The notes under the pieces were generated by a model. The model did no database searches. It had not been told where the DNA came from and worked only from the letters and a program-made list of their open reading frames with translations. From NCBI GenBank assembly GCA_965200925.1, contig OZ241738.1:2108001-2172000 (forward strand): DNA of 64,000 bases. The letters run 5' to 3'. The DNA comes from WTGU01 sp965200925 (GTDB taxonomy: Bacteria; Pseudomonadota; Alphaproteobacteria; UBA828). Positions 50,989 to 59,862 of the stretch are shown here, piece after piece. Position 1 is the stretch's first letter. Every line of letters starts with the position of its first letter. The translations under genes and the position numbers were made by a program.

Positions 50989-52746
50989 TCATCGGCCGAG
51001 GGCGTAGGCGGGGCGGCGGGGGTCGGCGCCGGCGGCGATGGTGCCGCGCGCCGCGTCCCTGACGAGCAGGCACACGGCACCGGCCGGCCAGGCCCATGCC
51101 GGCCACCATGCGACGCCGTGGCCCCAGCCGGCCAACGCCTCCCCCACGGAAGCGGGAATGCGGGCTTCGAGGAGCAGCCGGCCCGGGTGGTAGTCGTGCG
51201 GCTCGAAGGAATTGGGGAAGCTGTGGGTGGCGACGCGCGGCGCCTCGACCGCCGCCTGCGGGTTCATCCCGAAGACCGTGACGTTCAGGAACGCCTGGAC
51301 CATCGCCTGGATCTGGACGTCGCCGCCGGGCGTGCCGAAAGGCATGAGGAAGGCACCGTCGCGGAGCGCCAGCGCCGGATTGGGCGTGAGCCGCGGGCGC
51401 TTGCCCGGCGCCACGCCCGAGGGATGGGCGGGGTCGGCCCAGGCTTGCGAGCCCCGCGAGGAAGGGCAGAGCCCCGTGCCGGGGATCACCGGCGTGTCGA
51501 AGGAGACGTCGCTCGGCGTCGCCGAGAAGGCGTTTCCCGCTTCGTCGATCGCACAGACGTAGGAGGTATCGTGCGCGGGTGCGACGGGCCCCGTCGCCGC
51601 TTCCGGCGGGCTGCCCGCCGCTTCCGCACCGCCCGAGGGCGCGCCGGCGGGCGGCATTCCGGGCCACGCCTCGCCCGGGCGAACGAGCGCCCGGCGGCGG
51701 CGGGTGTAGTCGGCCGAAAGGAGGGCACGCACCGGCACGTCGATGAAGCGCGGATCGCCGTACCAGCGTTCGCGGTCGGCGAAGGCGAGCTTCAGCGCTT
51801 CCACCAGGGCATGCAGGGCCTCCGCGCTGTTGTGGCCGCACCGCGCCAGCGCTGCCACGTCCAGCAGGCGGAGCGCCTGGAGCAGCGCCGGCCCCTGGCA
51901 CCAGGGGCCGCAGACGTAAACGTCGGTCCCCGCGATCGTGCTGCACACCGGCTCTTCCACCTCCGACCGGAAGGCGGCGAGATCGGCCGCGTCGAGCAGG
52001 CCGCCGTTCTCCCGGTGGAAGGCCACGATGGCCGCTGCGATGTCGCCGGTGTAGAAGGCCGCCCGCGCCGCCGCCAGGCCCGCCGCGCGGTCACCGCCGA
52101 CGGCGCGCTCCTCGTCCGCCATGTATTGCAGCGTGCGCGCGAGGTCGGCCTGTACGAACACGTCGCCGGTCGCCGGCGCCCGACCGCCGGGCAGGTAGAT
52201 CGCCGCGCTCGACGGCCAGCGGCGGTAGGAGTCGGCCTTCTTCGCGATGACGCTGGCCATCAGCGGGTACATGACGAAGCCGTCGCGCGCCAGTTCGATG
52301 GCCGCGCGGGCAACGTCGCCGAAGGTCATGGTGCCGTGGCACGCGAGGGCCGTGATCCAGGCGTCGGGCGCCGCCGGCACCACGGTGCGCAGCAGCCCCT
52401 CCGGAATGCGCCCGCCGTGTTCACGCCAGAACAGGTCGGCCGTCATCGTCCGCGGCCAGGGGCCCAAGCCGCTGATGGTCTCGACCCGTCCGCGCGCCGC
52501 GCTGTAGAGGATAATGGGCGCGACGCCGGCCACGTTGACCAGGTCGCTGTGCACGACGCCCAGCGCGATCCCGGCGGCGACGCCGGCGTCGATGGCGTTG
52601 CCGCCCGCCTCCAGGATGGCGAAGCCCGCCTGTGCCGCCAGATAGTGCCCGGCGACGATCGCGTGGCGGCGGGCGCGGATCACCGGCCGGGCGGCGTCGA
52701 TCGCCTCCGGGTCGAACCCGGCATAGCCCGGCTCCCGGTCGCTCAC
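50989..52746 (-). CDS. Gamma-glutamyltransferase-family Ntn hydrolase
   Basis: 585 aa from GTG 52746, overlapping the stop of the M20 gene (GTGA). The N-terminal block GHYLAAQAGFAILEAGGNAIDAGVAAG is characteristic. The self-processing nucleophile is Thr394 in HDTSYVCAID, where a mature small subunit would begin. No signal peptide is evident, so it may be cytosolic, unlike classic periplasmic Ggt. Family members cleave gamma-glutamyl amides or cephalosporin side chains. Co-location with carbamoylase-like and amidohydrolase genes fits amide catabolism. Confidence 0.88.
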   Translation of the reverse strand: MSDREPGYAGFDPEAIDAARPVIRARRHAIVAGHYLAAQAGFAILEAGGNAIDAGVAAGIALGVVHSDLVNVAGVAPIILYSAARGRVETISGLGPWPRTMTADLFWREHGGRIPEGLLRTVVPAAPDAWITALACHGTMTFGDVARAAIELARDGFVMYPLMASVIAKKADSYRRWPSSAAIYLPGGRAPATGDVFVQADLARTLQYMADEERAVGGDRAAGLAAARAAFYTGDIAAAIVAFHRENGGLLDAADLAAFRSEVEEPVCSTIAGTDVYVCGPWCQGPALLQALRLLDVAALARCGHNSAEALHALVEALKLAFADRERWYGDPRFIDVPVRALLSADYTRRRRALVRPGEAWPGMPPAGAPSGGAEAAGSPPEAATGPVAPAHDTSYVCAIDEAGNAFSATPSDVSFDTPVIPGTGLCPSSRGSQAWADPAHPSGVAPGKRPRLTPNPALALRDGAFLMPFGTPGGDVQIQAMVQAFLNVTVFGMNPQAAVEAPRVATHSFPNSFEPHDYHPGRLLLEARIPASVGEALAGWGHGVAWWPAWAWPAGAVCLLVRDAARGTIAAGADPRRPAYALGR

Positions 52747-54005
52747 GGGGCCTCCCGGTTGGCGAGGTCGACGAGACAGGCCGCCAGCGTCCGCGCGCCG
52801 GCCGCCAGGTCGGCGGGGGTCGCGCTCTCCGCCTCGTTGTGACTCAGGCCACCCGCGCAGGGCACGAAGATCATTCCCGTCGGGCAGAGAGCGGCGATGT
52901 GGCCGGCGTCGTGCCCCGCCCCCGAGGGCAGCCTCATGCAGGAATGGCCCAAGGCGTCGGCGTAACGCTCCACCGTCTCGATCACCGTCGGATCGAAGCG
53001 CACGGGCGGGTTTTCGATGGTGGGGCGGACGCTCACCGCGCAGCCCCGCGCGTGGGCCAGGCAGAGCGGTGCGATGGCCGGGCGGAGGCGCTCGATCACG
53101 GCGGGGTCAGGATGGCGGAAGTCGATGGTGAAGAGCACCCGGCTCGGCACCGTGCTGGGCGCGCCCGGTTCGCACTCGAAGCGGCCCACGGTGAAGCGCA
53201 CCGTATCGGCCGGATCGGCCATCAGCTCTTCGAGCGCACCGACCATCGCCAGCGCGGCCTTCAGCGCGTCCCGGCGGCCGGCCAACGGCGTCGTCCCGGC
53301 ATGGGCCTCGGCGCCGGTCACCTCCACGGTGAACCAGTAGAGGCCCTGGATGCCGGTCACCGCGCCGATCGTCTGCCCGGCCTCTTCGAGCCGCGGCCCC
53401 TGTTCGATATGGGCCTCGACGTAAGCCGCGAAGGGGCGGGCGAAATCCCGGCGCGGCAGGGCGGGGGTGGAAGCGAGCGTCTCCGCCAGCGCCGCGCCGA
53501 GGGCGATGCCGTCGCGATCCACGATGCCGCGCTGGTCCTCCAGCCGGAGCGCGCCGGCGAACACCGCCGAGCCCATGGCGCCGGGCTGGAAGCGCCCGCC
53601 CTCCTCGTTGGTCCAGGCGGCGACCTCGATGGGCCGCTCGGTCTCCGCCCCGGCGCGGTCGATGGCTTCCAGCGCCTCGAACCCGCCGACCACGCCGTAG
53701 GCGCCGTCGAATTTGCCGCCGCGCGGCTGGCTGTCGAGATGGCTGCCGGTCACCACGGGCGCGGCGTCGTTCCGCCGCCCCGGCCGCCGGATGTAGAGAT
53801 TGGCGATGCCGTCGGTGGCGACGGCGAAGCCGCATTCCCGCGCCCACGCGATCATCAGCTTGCGGGCGGCCCTGTCCTCGGGCGAGAGCGCGGCGCGGTT
53901 CACCCCGCCAGCGGCGGTTGCGCCGATCTCGGCCAGCGCCATCTGGCGGCCCCACAACCGCGCCTCGTCCACCGCCGCCGCGGCCGCCAGCGCCTCTCCC
54001 GCCAT
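52743..54005 (-). CDS. M20-family N-carbamoyl-amino-acid hydrolase / allantoate amidohydrolase-like
   Basis: 420 aa from ATG 54005 with GGAGGACGAGG. Dinuclear-metal residues are in VTGSHLDSQPRGGKFDGAYG, the catalytic Glu in WTNEEGGRF, and EAHIEQGP follows. The dimerisation domain carries GAEAHAGTTPLAGRRDAL, and the C-terminus SGAGHDAGH...LSHNEAES. This is the AmaB/HyuC group (Zn, Mn or Co), which hydrolyses N-carbamoyl amino acids, ureidoglycolate-type ureides or allantoate. It is the first gene of the leftward amide-catabolism set and divergent from the amidase gene (119-bp shared regulatory gap). Confidence 0.9.
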   Translation of the reverse strand: MAGEALAAAAAVDEARLWGRQMALAEIGATAAGGVNRAALSPEDRAARKLMIAWARECGFAVATDGIANLYIRRPGRRNDAAPVVTGSHLDSQPRGGKFDGAYGVVGGFEALEAIDRAGAETERPIEVAAWTNEEGGRFQPGAMGSAVFAGALRLEDQRGIVDRDGIALGAALAETLASTPALPRRDFARPFAAYVEAHIEQGPRLEEAGQTIGAVTGIQGLYWFTVEVTGAEAHAGTTPLAGRRDALKAALAMVGALEELMADPADTVRFTVGRFECEPGAPSTVPSRVLFTIDFRHPDPAVIERLRPAIAPLCLAHARGCAVSVRPTIENPPVRFDPTVIETVERYADALGHSCMRLPSGAGHDAGHIAALCPTGMIFVPCAGGLSHNEAESATPADLAAGARTLAACLVDLANREAP

Positions 54006-54124
54006 CCTCGTCCTCCCCCTGTCACCGTAGAGCCGGGCGATGCCCCGCGCAAAGGCGCGCGGGTGACAGTGCCGGCCTTCCCCGCCATGATCAGCGGCCC
54101 CGACGGACGCCCGAGGAGCCGACG

Positions 54125-55528
54125 ATGACGGACGATCTCTGCTTCGCACCCGCCACCGAGCTCGCGTCGCTGATCCGGCGGAAGGCACTCTCGCCGGTCG
54201 AACTGATCGACGCGGTGCTGGCGCGGGTCGATGCCTGCGAGCCCCGGATCAACGCCCTGGCGACTCTCACGGCCGAGCGGGCGCGGGAGGCCGCGCGGCG
54301 CGCCGAGGCGGCGGCGATGCGGGGCGAGGCGGACGGCGCGCTGCACGGCATCCCCGTCACCATCAAGGACATGGCGGAGACCGCCGGCATCCCCACCGAG
54401 CGCGGCTCCTATGCCCTGAAGGGCCACGTGCCCACGGTCGATGCGCCGGTGGTGAGCCGGCTGCGGGCGGCGGGCGCCATCCTCCTCGGCAAGACCACCA
54501 CTTCGGAGTTCGGCTGGACGGGGGTGAGCCGCAGCCCCCTGACCGGCGTCACCTCCAACCCGTGGAAGCCCGGCTACAACGCCGGCGCTTCGTCGGCCGG
54601 GGCGGGCGCGGCGGCCGCGGCCGGCTACGGGCCGCTGCACCAGGGTTCGGACGCCGCCGGCTCCATCCGCATGCCGGCCCACTTCAGCGGCGTCTTCGGC
54701 CTCAAGCCGACCTTCGGGCAGGTGCCCAACTGGCCGGTGCCGAACAACGACAACACCTCCCATGTCGGGCCGATGACACGCACGGTGGCCGACTCCGCGC
54801 TCATGCTGCGGGCGATGGCCGGCCCCCATCCGTGGGACCACACCAGCCTGGAGGCGCCGCCGGCGGACTATCCCGCGCGCCTCGACGACGGAATCGCGGG
54901 CCTCAAGGTCGCCTTCAGCCCCGACCTAGGGCACGCGCGGGTCGATCCCGAGGTCGCCGCGCTCGCGCAGGCTGCCGCCGAGACGTTCGAGGCGCTGGGC
55001 TGCACCGTCGAAACCCCGCCCGTGCCGTTCGGGCCGGACGGACCGGCCATCATCCGCCTGATGTGGCCGATCCATCTCCACGCCTACCGCTCCCTCCTCG
55101 ACCGGTTCGAGGCGCAAATGGACCCGGGCCTCGTCGCCTGCATCCGGGCGGGCGAGGGGGTGAGCGCGACCGCCTATATCGAGGCGCGCGGGCGCAAGCT
55201 CGCCTATGTGGAGGCGCTGTGCCGCTTCTTCGAAGAGTGGGACCTGCTGCTCACGCCGGCGGTCTCGGTCGCCGCCTTCCCGGCCGAGCGGCTCCAGCCG
55301 GCACACTGGCCGGCACATCCCTGGAACTGGCTGATGTGGGCGGAGTTCTCCTACCCGTTCAATTTCGGCGGCCACCCGGCGGCCTCGGTGCCCTGCGGCT
55401 TCACCGGGGAAGGCCTGCCCGTCGGCCTCCAGATCGCCGGTAAGCGCTTCGCCGACCTGACCGTCCTGCAAGCCGCCCGCGCCTTCGAACGCGCCCGCCC
55501 CTGGGCCGGCGCCCGTCCGCCCCTCTGA
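54125..55528 (+). CDS. Amidase-signature hydrolase
   Basis: 467 aa from ATG 54125 with GAGGAG upstream. The Ser-Ser-Lys triad is K81 (PVTIKDMAE), the cis-Ser in GASSAGAGAA (156-157) and nucleophile Ser180 in GSDAAGSIRMPAHF. It lacks the GatA C-terminal pattern and gatB/gatC neighbours, so it is a catabolic amidase, not tRNA amidotransferase. It is divergent from the M20/GGT/amidohydrolase genes, and a common control region is likely. The substrate is unknown. Confidence 0.9.
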   Translation: MTDDLCFAPATELASLIRRKALSPVELIDAVLARVDACEPRINALATLTAERAREAARRAEAAAMRGEADGALHGIPVTIKDMAETAGIPTERGSYALKGHVPTVDAPVVSRLRAAGAILLGKTTTSEFGWTGVSRSPLTGVTSNPWKPGYNAGASSAGAGAAAAAGYGPLHQGSDAAGSIRMPAHFSGVFGLKPTFGQVPNWPVPNNDNTSHVGPMTRTVADSALMLRAMAGPHPWDHTSLEAPPADYPARLDDGIAGLKVAFSPDLGHARVDPEVAALAQAAAETFEALGCTVETPPVPFGPDGPAIIRLMWPIHLHAYRSLLDRFEAQMDPGLVACIRAGEGVSATAYIEARGRKLAYVEALCRFFEEWDLLLTPAVSVAAFPAERLQPAHWPAHPWNWLMWAEFSYPFNFGGHPAASVPCGFTGEGLPVGLQIAGKRFADLTVLQAARAFERARPWAGARPPL

Positions 55529-55538
55529 CGGCGCGCCT

Positions 55539-56522
55539 TCACGCGAGGAGGGCGAGGCAGGCGTCCGCGATATGCCGGGCGCTCATGCCGTAGCGGGCGC
55601 GGATGCGGTCGAGCGGGCCCACCACCGCGAATTCGTCCGGCATCCCCACCATCCGCATGGGCGTCGGGCGGGCACAGGCGAGGAGCTCGGCCACGGCCCC
55701 GCCGAGGCCGCCGACCAGATGGTGCTCCTCGGCGGTGACGATGCCGCGTGTCTCGGCCGCGGCCGCCAGTACCGCCTCTTCGTCGAGCGGCTTGACGGTG
55801 GACATGTTCAGGACGCGCGCGCCGACGCCCCGCGCCGCCAGCGCCTCCGCCGCGGCGCGCGCCGGCGCCACCATGGCACCGCAGGCGATCACCGCGACGT
55901 CTTCCCCCGCCGCCAGGCAGGCGGCCTTGCCGAGCCGGAACGGCCCTTCCGCCGGCGTCACCGAAGGCTCGGGCACGCGCCCGCCGAGGCGGAGATAGAC
56001 CGGGCCGTCGATGGAGTCGGTCGCCAGCGTCGCGTGCCATGCCTCGTGGGCGTCGGCGGGGACGATCACCGTCATGTTCGGCAGGCTCCGCATGAGCGCG
56101 ATGTCCTCCAGCGCGTGATGCGTGCCGCCGGAAACGGCGAGCGAAACCCCGCTGGCGGCGGCGCCGATCACGACCCGCTGATCGGCATAGGCGACCTCGT
56201 TGCGCACCTGCTCCATCGACCGCGCGGCGATGAAGGGCGCGTAGCCGCAGACGAACGGGCGCATCCCCGTGGTGGCCAAGCCCGCCGCCACGCCCATGGC
56301 GTTCTGCTCGGCGATGCCCACGTCCACGACCCGCTCCGGCGCCTGTTCGACGAAGCCCCGCAGGCCGATCAGGTCGAGCGTGTCGGCGGAAACCGCGACC
56401 ACCCGTTCGTCCCGGCGGGCGAGCGCCGTCACGGCGAGGCCGAAGGCGAGGCGCGACTGGCTGGCTGCCGCCCGCGCCCAGTCGGGCGCTGGCGCAGGCT
56501 CCTGCTTCCCCGGTGCGCTCAC
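55539..56522 (-). CDS. Transketolase, C-terminal half (split enzyme)
   Basis: 327 aa from GTG 56522, which overlaps the stop of the N-terminal-half gene (GTGA). It has the Pyr domain (SADTLDLIGLRGFVEQAPERVVDVGIAEQNAMGVAAGLA with the TPP-activating Glu) and the C-terminal regulatory domain (VIACGAMVAPARAAAEALAARGVGARVLNMSTVKPLDEE). Split transketolases form alpha2beta2 complexes and often serve sugar or antibiotic pathways, or apulose/erythrulose catabolism, beside a full-length housekeeping enzyme. The first 20 or so residues are a Pro/Ala-rich leader. Confidence 0.9.
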   Translation of the reverse strand: MSAPGKQEPAPAPDWARAAASQSRLAFGLAVTALARRDERVVAVSADTLDLIGLRGFVEQAPERVVDVGIAEQNAMGVAAGLATTGMRPFVCGYAPFIAARSMEQVRNEVAYADQRVVIGAAASGVSLAVSGGTHHALEDIALMRSLPNMTVIVPADAHEAWHATLATDSIDGPVYLRLGGRVPEPSVTPAEGPFRLGKAACLAAGEDVAVIACGAMVAPARAAAEALAARGVGARVLNMSTVKPLDEEAVLAAAAETRGIVTAEEHHLVGGLGGAVAELLACARPTPMRMVGMPDEFAVVGPLDRIRARYGMSARHIADACLALLA

Positions 56523-57349
56523 GCCGGCTCCCCGAGCGCCGCCAGCGCCTTTTCATACACCGCGTCGTCCACCGCGTTGTTGTGCCAGAGATAGCTGTCC
56601 TCGGCGAAGGGAGTGCCCTTGCCCTTCACGGTATGGGCGATCAGCAGGGAGGGGGCGTCCGGCGCGTAAGGCAGGGCGTCGAGCGCGTCCACGATCGCCG
56701 CCATGTCGTGCCCGTCGATCTCGCGCACCGCCCAGCCGAACGCCCGCCATTTGTCGGCAAGCGGCTCGAGCCCCACCATCTCGGCGACGTGGCCGCTCTG
56801 CTGGACCTTGTTGTAATCGACGATGGCCGCGAGCCCGGCGAGCCGGAGGTGCGCCGCCGCCATCGCCGCCTCCCAGTTGGAGCCTTCCTGCAGCTCGCCG
56901 TCACCCAGCATCACCACGGTGCGCCAGCCCTGCCCTTGCAGCCGCGCGCCGAGCGCCATGCCGAGGCCGATGGAGAGGCCGTGACCGAGGCCGCCGGTCG
57001 ACATCTCGACTCCGGCGACCTTGATGTCCGGGTGCATGCCGAGCGGTGATTCGTAGCCGTAGAAGGTGTCGAGCAGGCCGTCCTCGATGAAGCCGGCCTG
57101 CGCCAGCACCGCCGCCAGCGCCGCGTTCGCGTGCCCCTTGGAGAGCACGAAGCGGTCGCGCCCCGGCCAGTCCGCTTCCTCGGGCCGGACGCGGAGATGG
57201 TGGAAGTAGAGCGCCGCCAGGAGATCGGCCGCGGACAGCGCGCCCCCCATATGCCCCGCGCCCGCGGCATGCAGCGCCCGCCACGTGTTGCGCCGAATGC
57301 GCAACGCCTCCGCGCGCAACCCTTGAAGCACCGCTTCCCTGTTGTTCAC
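56519..57349 (-). CDS. Transketolase, N-terminal half (split enzyme)
   Basis: 276 aa from GTG 57349 with GGGAGCGG. The PP domain has GHMGGALSAADLLAALYFHHL, RFVLSKGHANAAL, STGGLGHGLSIGLGMALGARL, the TPP/Mg motif GDGELQEGSNWEA...YNKVQQSGHV, and TVKGKG. Alone it lacks the Pyr domain, which the overlapping next gene supplies. It lies downstream of the MFS transporter gene in the same direction (76-bp gap), suggesting that a transported polyol or sugar acid is its ultimate substrate. Confidence 0.9.
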   Translation of the reverse strand: MNNREAVLQGLRAEALRIRRNTWRALHAAGAGHMGGALSAADLLAALYFHHLRVRPEEADWPGRDRFVLSKGHANAALAAVLAQAGFIEDGLLDTFYGYESPLGMHPDIKVAGVEMSTGGLGHGLSIGLGMALGARLQGQGWRTVVMLGDGELQEGSNWEAAMAAAHLRLAGLAAIVDYNKVQQSGHVAEMVGLEPLADKWRAFGWAVREIDGHDMAAIVDALDALPYAPDAPSLLIAHTVKGKGTPFAEDSYLWHNNAVDDAVYEKALAALGEPA

Positions 57350-57425
57350 CCGCCGCTCCCTTCCGCCCCCGTTCCCCGGCGCGACGATGCTAAAGTCCTT
57401 CCCACCCCGACGAAACCGCCCGGCC

Positions 57426-58631
57426 CTAATCGGCTTTATCGGTGCGGGTGAGGGCGGCGGTGAGGGCGAGGCCGGCCAGGGAGACGACGGGCATCAGCCA
57501 CCAGGACGCGGCCCAGCCGCCCAGGCCCTCGACCGCGCCGGCCAGCACCGGCGGCCCGAGCAGGCTGCCCAACGCCGCCCCCTGCACGACGAAACCGCTG
57601 GCCATCGCCACGAACGTCGCCGCCGGCGCGTGGACGGCGGCGCCCGCGATCGCCGCCGCCGGCAACAGGCCGCCGACCGCGCTGAAGGCGAAGGCGAGCG
57701 CGATTTTCAGGCCGCCCGGCGTGCCTGCCAGGAAGACGCCGGCTGCCGCCCCGCCCATGACCGCGAAGGCCGCGGCGATCAGCGCCCAGCGCGGCGCCCG
57801 CCGGTGCATGAGCCAAGCGGCGGCGAAATTGCCGAGCGCGTTGACTCCCACCACCGCCGCGCCCCAGACAGCGGCGCCGGCGGGCGAGCGGCCCTGGGTC
57901 TCGATCAGGAAGGTCGGCAGCCAGCTCATGATGGCGAACCACTGCAAGGTGTAGAGGGCGAAGCAGAGGCCGAAGAGCCAGAGCGAAGGCCGCGCCAGCG
58001 TCGCCTGCACGCCGGGCCAGTCGAGCGCGTGTGATTCGAACGCGGCCGGCCAGCAGCGCGGGCGCAGCCGCCACGCGAGCGCCGCCAGGAAGAGCGCGAC
58101 CAGCGCCGCGCTCGCCAACCAGAAGCCGCGCCAGCCGACGGCGGCGAGCAGCGCCGGCGCGAGCAGCATGGCGAGCGCCATGCCGAGCGGCATGTAGGCG
58201 CCCCAGATGCCGAAGGCGAGGCCGTGATCCCGCGGCCGCGCCGCGGCGGCGATCAGCTTGGGCGCAGTCACCGTCACCCCGACGAAGCCGAAACCCTCCA
58301 GAAAGCGCGCGATGAGCAACGAGGCGCCGTCGCTCGCAAGCCCGCCCATCAGGCTGCCGGCGCCCAGGAAGGCCACGCCCGCCAGCATCAGACGCCGCGG
58401 CCCCGCGCGGTCCGAGAGCAGCCCCACGGCGACCGCGACGACGGCGCCGATCGCGTAGTAGAGGGAGGTGAGCCAGCCGGCGGTCACGAGGTCGAACCCC
58501 AGCGCCGAACGCAGGACGGGCAGCGCCGGCGGCACCTTGCCGACCTGGAAGCCCGCGAGGACGCCCGCCCCCAACGCCATCAGGACGACGTCCCAGCGAG
58601 TGGGCGCTGGCGCGGCGCCGGTGGCGGCCAC
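57426..58631 (-). CDS. MFS transporter
   Basis: 401 aa from GTG 58631 with about 12 hydrophobic helices. The TM2-3 loop is GLLSDRAGPRRLMLAG, and GFGFVGVTVTAPKLIAAAARPRDHGLAFGIWGAYMPLG is typical of the cyanate/nitrate-like or sugar-phosphate-like MFS groups. It lies 10 bp downstream of the DegT aminotransferase gene and upstream of the split transketolase genes on the same strand. Substrate unknown. Confidence 0.85.
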   Translation of the reverse strand: MAATGAAPAPTRWDVVLMALGAGVLAGFQVGKVPPALPVLRSALGFDLVTAGWLTSLYYAIGAVVAVAVGLLSDRAGPRRLMLAGVAFLGAGSLMGGLASDGASLLIARFLEGFGFVGVTVTAPKLIAAAARPRDHGLAFGIWGAYMPLGMALAMLLAPALLAAVGWRGFWLASAALVALFLAALAWRLRPRCWPAAFESHALDWPGVQATLARPSLWLFGLCFALYTLQWFAIMSWLPTFLIETQGRSPAGAAVWGAAVVGVNALGNFAAAWLMHRRAPRWALIAAAFAVMGGAAAGVFLAGTPGGLKIALAFAFSAVGGLLPAAAIAGAAVHAPAATFVAMASGFVVQGAALGSLLGPPVLAGAVEGLGGWAASWWLMPVVSLAGLALTAALTRTDKAD

Positions 58632-58641
58632 CCGGCGCTCC

Positions 58642-59850
58642 TCAGCCGTCGCGGGCGGTTTCGCGGACGGCGCCGGCGATCCGCGCGACCGTCGCCGCGG
58701 CGAGGTCCGCGTGCATCGGCAGGCACAGCACCCGCCGGCTCAGCCGCTCGCTCACCGGCAGGGAACCCGGGCCCTCGCCGTAGGCCGCATAGGCCGGCTG
58801 CTGGTGCATCGACAGCGGATAGTGGACGGCGGTCGGGATGCCCTGCGCCCGGAGCCGCGCGGCGACGGCGTCCCGCCGGTCGAGGCAGATGGCGTATTGC
58901 GCCCAGGTCGAGCGGCGCCCGGGGAGCTGCGCCGGCAGGTCGACCACCCCGGCCAGCGCCGCGTCGTAGCACGCCGCGACGCGCGCGCGCGCCGCGAGCT
59001 CGTCATCTAGGGCCTCGAGCTTGGCGAGCAAGATGGCGGCCTGGAGGGTATCCAGGCGGCTGTTGAGGCCGATGCGGACGATGTCGTATTTGCCGCCGCC
59101 CCGCCCGTGTTCGCGGATCGAGCGGCAGGCGTCCGCCAGCGCCGCGTCGGCCAGGAAGAGCGCGCCGCCGTCGCCGTAGCAGCCGAACGGCTTGGCCGGA
59201 TAGAAGCTGGTCGAGGTGACCGGCGCGAGGGCGCCGACCGGCACGCCGCCGCTCGCCCCGCCGAAGCTCTGCGCCGCGTCCGCGATCAGCATCATCCCCG
59301 CCTCGTCCGCGAGCCGCGCCAGTTCGGCATGGTCCGCCGCCTGCCCGAACATGTCCGGCGCGATCACCGCCCGCGGGCGCAGCCGGCCCGCCGCCGCAAC
59401 GCGCGAAACCCGCGCCGCGAGGTCGGCCGGGTCGATCAGGTAGCTGCGTTCGTCCACGTCGACGAACACGGGCGTGGCGCCGAGCAGCGCCGCCACCCCC
59501 GTGGTCGCCGGGAAGGTGAAGCCCGGGACGAAGACCGCGTCCCCGGCGCCGACGCCGGCGGCCATCAGCGGGATCAGCAGGGCGTCGGTGCCGCTCGCGC
59601 AGGCGACGACGTGCCCGCCGCCAGCGCGCGCCGCGAGAGCCGCCTCGAGTGCGGCGACCGCCGGCCCCATGACGAAGCGGCCGTCGGCCAGGGTCCGCTC
59701 GATGGCGGCGTCGATGCCGGGCTTGAGGCGGCGGTATTGCGCCCGCAGGTCGATGAACGCGATCGGGTCGTCGCCGCCCGGCGGCGCGGAGTGACGCTCT
59801 CCCGGCGGCGCGGGATCGTTCGGTGGCGTCGGGCGCCGCCCGGCGGGCAT
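58642..59850 (-). CDS. DegT/DnrJ/EryC1/StrS sugar aminotransferase
   Basis: 402 aa from ATG 59850; residues 1-28 are a Pro-rich leader, and homology starts at IAFIDLRAQYRRLKPGID. PLP features are CASGTDALLIPLMA, VFVPGFTFPATTG, the Asp in LIADAAQSFGG and the Lys in STSFYPAKPFGCYGDGGAL. C-terminal STWAQYAI and GIPTAVHYPLSMHQQPAY match WlbE/WbpE-like enzymes. It transfers an amino group to a nucleotide-linked keto-sugar for cell-surface glycans. No other glycan genes are near, which makes the context unusual. Confidence 0.92.
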   Translation of the reverse strand: MPAGRRPTPPNDPAPPGERHSAPPGGDDPIAFIDLRAQYRRLKPGIDAAIERTLADGRFVMGPAVAALEAALAARAGGGHVVACASGTDALLIPLMAAGVGAGDAVFVPGFTFPATTGVAALLGATPVFVDVDERSYLIDPADLAARVSRVAAAGRLRPRAVIAPDMFGQAADHAELARLADEAGMMLIADAAQSFGGASGGVPVGALAPVTSTSFYPAKPFGCYGDGGALFLADAALADACRSIREHGRGGGKYDIVRIGLNSRLDTLQAAILLAKLEALDDELAARARVAACYDAALAGVVDLPAQLPGRRSTWAQYAICLDRRDAVAARLRAQGIPTAVHYPLSMHQQPAYAAYGEGPGSLPVSERLSRRVLCLPMHADLAAATVARIAGAVRETARDG

Positions 59851-59862
59851 GGTCCGGGAGCC

